NCBI GenBank assembly: GCA_030672345.1
Contig: DAOVGO010000167.1
Coordinates: forward strand, 1 to 6,969
Reading direction: 5' to 3'
Length of the DNA: 6,969 nt
Source of the DNA: Methanosarcinales archaeon
GTDB taxonomy: Archaea; Halobacteriota; Methanosarcinia; Methanosarcinales; Methanogasteraceae
Positions 1-4,400 of this stretch are shown one piece after another. A program made the translations under genes and the position numbers. Position 1 is the first letter of the stretch. Each line of letters opens with the position of its first letter. Below the pieces are notes generated by a model. It searched no databases. It had not been told where the DNA came from and saw only the letters and a program-made list of their open reading frames with translations.

Positions 1-165
1 GAAGGATTGGCGGATCACCTGTGGACATGGCACGAATTTTTCTATTTCCAGTTAACCATCTTGGATTAGGACATTACCCAAAATTCCCAACAAAACTACA
101 CCAAAACCACAAAAACAACCAACCCACCCATCACACTTTAATATCAAGCACCCAATTATATTATT
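1..165. other. Leader/intergenic region before the MgtE pair; possible 3' end of an upstream gene
   Basis: No complete gene is supported here. On the + strand, frame 1 is open from the left edge for 22 codons to a TAG at 67-69, ending Q-L-T-I-L-D. This could be the tail of an upstream gene, but it is too short to test. Frame 3 is also open from the edge, running to position 224 and overlapping the transporter gene, and is not convincing. The stretch 71-147 has no G at all on the + strand and is rich in A and C. The complement of positions 12-20 reads AGGTGATCC, a perfect SD match on the minus strand, so a divergent gene starting just off the left edge is a second possibility. Confidence 0.45.
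137..144 (+). promoter_or_regulatory. Candidate archaeal TATA box for a leaderless transcript
   Basis: TTTAATAT is centred about 25 bp upstream of the ATG at 166. That is the usual distance between an archaeal TATA box and its transcription start, so the message would begin at or very near the ATG. No purine-rich ribosome binding site precedes 166: between 149 and 165 there is no G. Both observations fit leaderless translation. A second AT-rich run at 154-165 lies too close to the ATG to serve as the box for this start. No clear BRE element is visible. Confidence 0.5.
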
Positions 166-765
166 ATGCCAGAGCAACAGGACTACCTCGAGAGGTACAC
201 GAGTGTGAAGGGTATCGTGCGTGAGGCGCTGCCGTTTGAACTCATATACACCGTCGGAGGGGTCTTTGCAGGCATCATTCTGGTTCGGATGACCGATCAG
301 ATCGAGATGATCCCGGGGTTGCTGGTACTCGTGCCCGCGATACTCGGAATGCGCGGCAATATCTCGTGCACGCTTGGATCCAGACTTGGCAGCGCGATAC
401 ATCTCGGATTGATCGATAAGATAAATCGCAATCCGGAACTGATCAACAACGTGGCAGGCTCGCTTACGCTCAGCCTGATCATGTCGATTGCGCTCGGAAT
501 CCTGGCGCACGTCTTCACGATCGCTCTCGGGATACAGAGTGCGGGCATACTGGTGCTCGTTGCGATCGCGGTCTTTTCAGGGGTGTTATCAGGCATCGTC
601 CTCTCTGCCATAGCGGTGGTCATGACCATCGGCGCATTCAGGCACGGTCTCGATCCTGATAACGTCACAACGCCTGCACTCGGGACGCTCGGCGATATCG
701 TCACGATGTTTATGATTTTTCTGGCTGTAAAGGTGGTGATCTGGGTATGGCATATTATACCGTGA
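166..765 (+). CDS. mgtE: MgtE-family divalent cation (Mg2+) transporter half, membrane domain only (first of pair)
   Basis: 199 residues matching only the integral membrane domain of MgtE transporters (bacterial MgtE about 450 residues; animal SLC41). Hydrophobic segments lie near 22-41, 49-61, 97-120, 124-153 and 177-196, consistent with five membrane helices. An early conserved segment carries P57 and R-G-N at 63-65. Near the end, G-L-D-P-D (161-165) is followed by G-D-I-V (176-179); D177 in the last helix is the likely counterpart of the pore aspartate known from Thermus MgtE (Asp432). The cytosolic N domain and CBS pair that sense Mg2+ in bacterial MgtE are absent, as in other archaeal half-size members. 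The ATG at 166 is chosen because a TATA-like box sits at leaderless spacing and the N-terminus aligns with the partner (Y-T-S-V-K-G-I-V against Y-T-V-T-G-I-V). The last 19 nt overlap the next gene. Transported ion is inferred from family. Confidence 0.85.
   Translation: MPEQQDYLERYTSVKGIVREALPFELIYTVGGVFAGIILVRMTDQIEMIPGLLVLVPAILGMRGNISCTLGSRLGSAIHLGLIDKINRNPELINNVAGSLTLSLIMSIALGILAHVFTIALGIQSAGILVLVAIAVFSGVLSGIVLSAIAVVMTIGAFRHGLDPDNVTTPALGTLGDIVTMFMIFLAVKVVIWVWHIIP
732..741 (+). promoter_or_regulatory. Strong SD sequence for the second MgtE gene, inside the first
   Basis: GGTGGTGATC ends 5 nt before the ATG at 747 and contains GGTGATC, complementary to the 3' end of archaeal 16S rRNA. It fixes the start of the second gene. 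Because it lies within the coding end of the first gene, translation of the two is probably coupled. Confidence 0.7.
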
Positions 766-1295
766 CCGGAATCGTGAAGCGCGGCATCCCTGTTCTTCTC
801 GTCGCCGCAATCATCGGCACGATGGCAGGACAGATGCTTCAGGCAAGACAGGAGATGCTGGTCGATTTTTCCGTGCTTCTGATACTGATTCCCCCGCTGA
901 TTAAGATCGGCGGCGATACCGGATCCATTCTTGGAGCAAGACTCTCGTCAGCATTTCATCTCGGTCTCGTGGACTCGATCGGGGGCGTGGTGGTCAGAAA
1001 TAGCGTTCTTGCGTGCCTGTTGATCGGATACGCCGCCTGTCTGATGCTAAGCGTGGTCGTCTGGATGGCGGCTATCGCATTACATATCGAAGTCGTGTAT
1101 GGTGCGCTGCTCAAGATAACACTGGTCGCCGGATCCATCGATATTGCCGTAGTCTTCGCCGCAACGATCTGCATTGCGTTTCTGGCGCACAGGTACGGGC
1201 TTGATCCGGACGACGTTGTGATACCGATCACCACCTCGATCGGCGACATCGTCGGGATCATGTCGGTCTTTGTCGCGATCAGGGTGGTGGGATGA
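747..1295 (+). CDS. mgtE: MgtE-family divalent cation (Mg2+) transporter half, membrane domain only (second of pair)
   Basis: 182 residues, a diverged paralog of the preceding gene along its whole length. It repeats the same landmarks: I-P-P (48-50) with G-G-D at 55-57, L-G-A-R-L-S-S-A-F-H-L-G (62-73), G-L-D-P-D (151-155) and G-D-I-V (166-169), where D167 is the likely pore aspartate. Hydrophobic segments near 13-31, 41-53, 86-113, 119-147 and 167-182 give the same five-helix plan. Like its partner it lacks the cytosolic Mg2+-sensing and CBS domains. It starts 19 nt before the upstream stop, in the frame reached by a -1 shift, with a strong SD at 732-741, so the two are surely co-translated. 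Together they resemble the two MgtE domains fused in one chain in animal SLC41 proteins, which suggests a heterodimer. One difference is G-G-D where the first copy, like typical MgtE, has G-N. Confidence 0.85.
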   Translation: MAYYTVTGIVKRGIPVLLVAAIIGTMAGQMLQARQEMLVDFSVLLILIPPLIKIGGDTGSILGARLSSAFHLGLVDSIGGVVVRNSVLACLLIGYAACLMLSVVVWMAAIALHIEVVYGALLKITLVAGSIDIAVVFAATICIAFLAHRYGLDPDDVVIPITTSIGDIVGIMSVFVAIRVVG

Positions 1296-1305
1296 ATCGG
1301 AGGTG

Positions 1306-1354
1306 CCATGGATGACTGCGGTGGTGTGGGTTGACCGCCAAACATGGTGATTTT
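1306..1354 (+). terminator. Possible terminator after the MgtE pair
   Basis: Two nested short pairings, CCATG (1306-1310) with CATGG (1343-1347) and GCGGT (1318-1322) with ACCGC (1334-1338), are followed by TTTT at 1351-1354. Archaeal termination depends mainly on the U-run, which is short here, so the call is weak. Confidence 0.3.
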
Positions 1355-1400
1355 ACTGGAAAGTCCGGGTTGTACCGTCTTGCTGATGCGCAACGATCCT

Positions 1401-1405
1401 AAAAA
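1401..1405 (-). terminator. Possible U-run terminator of the giant surface protein gene
   Basis: Read on the minus strand, five T residues occur about 33 nt after the stop codon at 1438-1440, next to one arm of the 7-bp inverted repeat 1365-1371/1404-1410. A short U-run close to a stop fits archaeal intrinsic termination but is not decisive. Confidence 0.3.
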
Positions 1406-1437
1406 CCCGGCAGATCTCCGCAATGTCAGATAACGGA

Positions 1438-4400
1438 TCACTCGAGCCGGATCCTACCGTATGGCTTTGGAGCCGGCGGGACGATCGGTGGAGCCTCGCA
1501 CGAGTGGAAGGTCACGACTCTGCTTGCGTTGAGGCGTGTGCCGTTTTCCGGGGTGTGGTATGCCCACACCGTGATCGTGCCGGGCGCGTCCGAGCAGAGC
1601 CATACGACTGCGTCGTTGCCGTTGAATATGCTTGTTGTCTCATTGAAGGTTCTAAGCGGAGTGTCATTGCCTGACTCCGGATAGGTGCGGTTGTAGAGCA
1701 TGCCTGACGAGGCTCTGAACTCAACGAGCGTACCAATCGCCACCTTGGATTCGTTTACGTCTGTAAGCTTCGCTGTCAGTTTGTACGCGTATTCCACTAT
1801 GGTTTCCGGCTTTGATGACGGGTGACGGGTGGGCGGACCTTCGGATTCTGTTTCATGGCTGAGCGTGAGATTCGTTGCAGGGTCCGTACTTGTATCAGGC
1901 GTTGCATCACCCCCCACAGTCACCGTAACTTCCGGAATGGTCTCGTTGATCCTGGTACCATTGGAATCATCATACGTGATGCTTGACGGCGAGATGATCA
2001 CAGGGATGGAATTTGCACTCTCGTTATCGATCGTCAGTTGATATGACACCCGCCAGTACTTTCCGACCGTTATCATGTACGGTTCGGGTCGGTTTCCAAC
2101 ATCCCACGACAGTATCGTGCGGTTTTCGATGGAGGTCATATTCGGGTTCGATGGGTCTTCATGCTCGTATTCCTCTGTCGTGCGATTGTAGTATGTAACA
2201 TTCGCACTGTCGCTGACATAAGTGATATTCACAAATGTTCCTTCGATGGTGGTGTTGCTCCCGATGTACATATTGATCTGCGGCTCTGGTGCGGTGTAGT
2301 TCCCGAGTTCACCTGCGATGCCCACAAAGATGCTCCTTAGAACCGTTGCATTCGGAGCGAAATAATATTCTCCGCCTGTTATATTTGCGATCTGTTGGAG
2401 CACACCATCATCGATGTCAGAGCCGAGTCCGACTGTGAATATGGTGGTGTTCCTTGCTGCGGCACGCTCTGCCTCCGCGATCATCGAGTGGTATCCCACG
2501 TTGTCGATGCCGTCTGTCATCAGGACGATCGTGCCGTTCTCATAGTCTGTGAGGGCGTTGTTCGCATTAAGCAGCCCCTCATCGATCGCGGTCATGCCGT
2601 CGGCTGTTAGGCTATCGATGGACGAATTGATCGGATCGAAGCCGCCGATCGAATCGGTGAGATGATTATCGATACGAGCACGCCATTCGAGCCAGTTCAC
2701 AGGTGCGTTCGACGTCCCGGCAGACGATTCACTATGCCACTCCACAACCTGCCATTTATGAACTACCGGTTGTCCTGTATACCATCGCTGCATCTTCAGG
2801 TTATTATCGGCTGTAAAGTAACTGATCCAATAAGGTCTTGCATAAGCGGTTCCTGTTCCTTTACAATCGTTTGTGACAAATGCAAACGCCCTCTCACGAT
2901 TAACTGCTGTTATTCCTATATCCACTGTCGAATCACCCGAACTTACTGATGCAGTTCCACGTTGGACCGTTACACCACTGTCCTCTGGAAACTGTATCAC
3001 AAAGTATCTCACATAATCCGTGCCTGTTGTTGAATCGGAATGCTTGGAAAAGGTCAATATCGTTGAGTCGGTTATCTCTCCTTTTATTGAGGTATGAGCC
3101 AATCCATTATTGGTCATCCTCGAAGTGAAGTAAAGCCATGTTCTTGAGGTGTTAACCGAAGTTATGGTCTGTGTGGCGGTATGAGCATTTGTCCAGGACT
3201 TTTCTCCTGTCTGGACTGTTGTATTATCAGTGAAATGAATTACAAACCAGTCAACAGTGACCTGCGAGTTACCAGATGCCGCTCTCTTCAACCTCAAATT
3301 ATTATTTGCTGTCAACTCTCCAGTGACCCATGACTCGCATACATGATCTCTTGAGCCGCTATCAGAACTCGTGCTCAACGCAACAAAACATTTTGTGGTG
3401 TGATCTGCCACAGGAGTTATCGGAACATCTTTTTGGCTATCCCCGTTTGCAAAGGTCGTGGTCCCACTCTGAACCTCTATATTGTCTGCCTGTATAACAA
3501 AATAAGATACCTTGCCCTCGCCTGAACTGGACGCTCTTGTGAACTCTATTGTATCGTTATCAATAAAATGACCCCTAATCGTGAAAGCATTGGCATTTGA
3601 GCTCCCGGTACGATCGTTGCTGCTTTTAACAATCAGGAATGCTTTGTTCAAATCTACGGAGGGTATATCCACAGTAGTCGATGTGCCAAGGAAAGCGGCT
3701 GTTCCTCCATATACGATCTCTATTGTGCTGTAGACATTGATCGCAAATTGCGTATCGTTTCCTGTAACGTTTGTTCCATTGACCACAACACGGTAATTCG
3801 TACCGGGTGATAGTGTAGCACTTACCACCTCTGGATTTGAGCTGGTTGCGGAGGTGTCAAGAACATTTATTCCCTCGTACAGATGTAGATCAAGATCGGA
3901 CGCATCAGTCCATGTCAGATTGAAATAATAGATCCCCTGTGTGCTGACAGTGAAATAGCCTTCCCACTGGTTTCCTTCACAGATGTAACTCGTCTGGTTG
4001 GCTGTATTGTTCGTGCTCGAATAACTGTATGTTGCAAGCCCGACTCGGTCCTCTCTGGTCGGATCAAGACTCGATATGAATGCGTGTGATGCAAGCTTCG
4101 CTGCGCTCTTCTTATCGGTGTGGGTGGTGATGTTGAACTGCTCGGTACCGTTGCCTGACCCAGTGACCCGTACCGTCCAGTTCCCGTTCTCAACGGTATC
4201 TGCATCGGTATCAGGATATGTGTACGGCAGCGGGTGAATCCAGATATATTCTGACGTGTCTCTTGGTATCGAATATGTGACTGTGACAAGTGGTCTCCAG
4301 CCATTCAGGGTGTAGTGGTGAGCCTCGGTATCGGTCTCGCTGGATGCGAACCGATCGGCACCTTTCCCCCCATAACCCTCGCCCACGAGCACGATGTTGC

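Larger units (their letters stand above)
1296..1437. other. Convergent intergenic spacer
   Basis: 142 nt separate the stop codons of the second MgtE gene (+) and the giant surface protein (-). No credible small gene is visible; the ATG at 1309 runs into a stop after eight codons. The spacer holds an inverted repeat, CCGGGTT (1365-1371) against AACCCGG (1404-1410), plus the terminator candidates listed separately. Confidence 0.7.

Noticed and set aside
12..22. 3' end of a 16S rRNA gene, because GGATCACCT appears on the + strand
   Set aside because: The flanking bases do not match the conserved 16S 3' region; only the nine bases are shared, which is better explained as a minus-strand SD or chance.
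21..224. + strand open frame of 67 codons overlapping the first transporter gene
   Set aside because: It overlaps the clear MgtE gene by 59 nt in another frame, has low-complexity composition in the G-free tract and resembles no known protein.
52..510. Minus-strand open frame of 152 codons
   Set aside because: It lies antisense to the conserved MgtE coding region and its translation has the scrambled charged composition of a shadow frame.
1365..1410. 7-bp inverted repeat as a classical hairpin terminator
   Set aside because: The arms are separated by 32 nt and the minus-strand T-run overlaps one arm rather than following the stem.
956..1441. Minus-strand open frame of 161 codons just after the giant gene
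   Set aside because: Mostly antisense to the second MgtE gene; its Thr/Ser/Ile-rich product mirrors the sense codons and there is no ribosome binding site.
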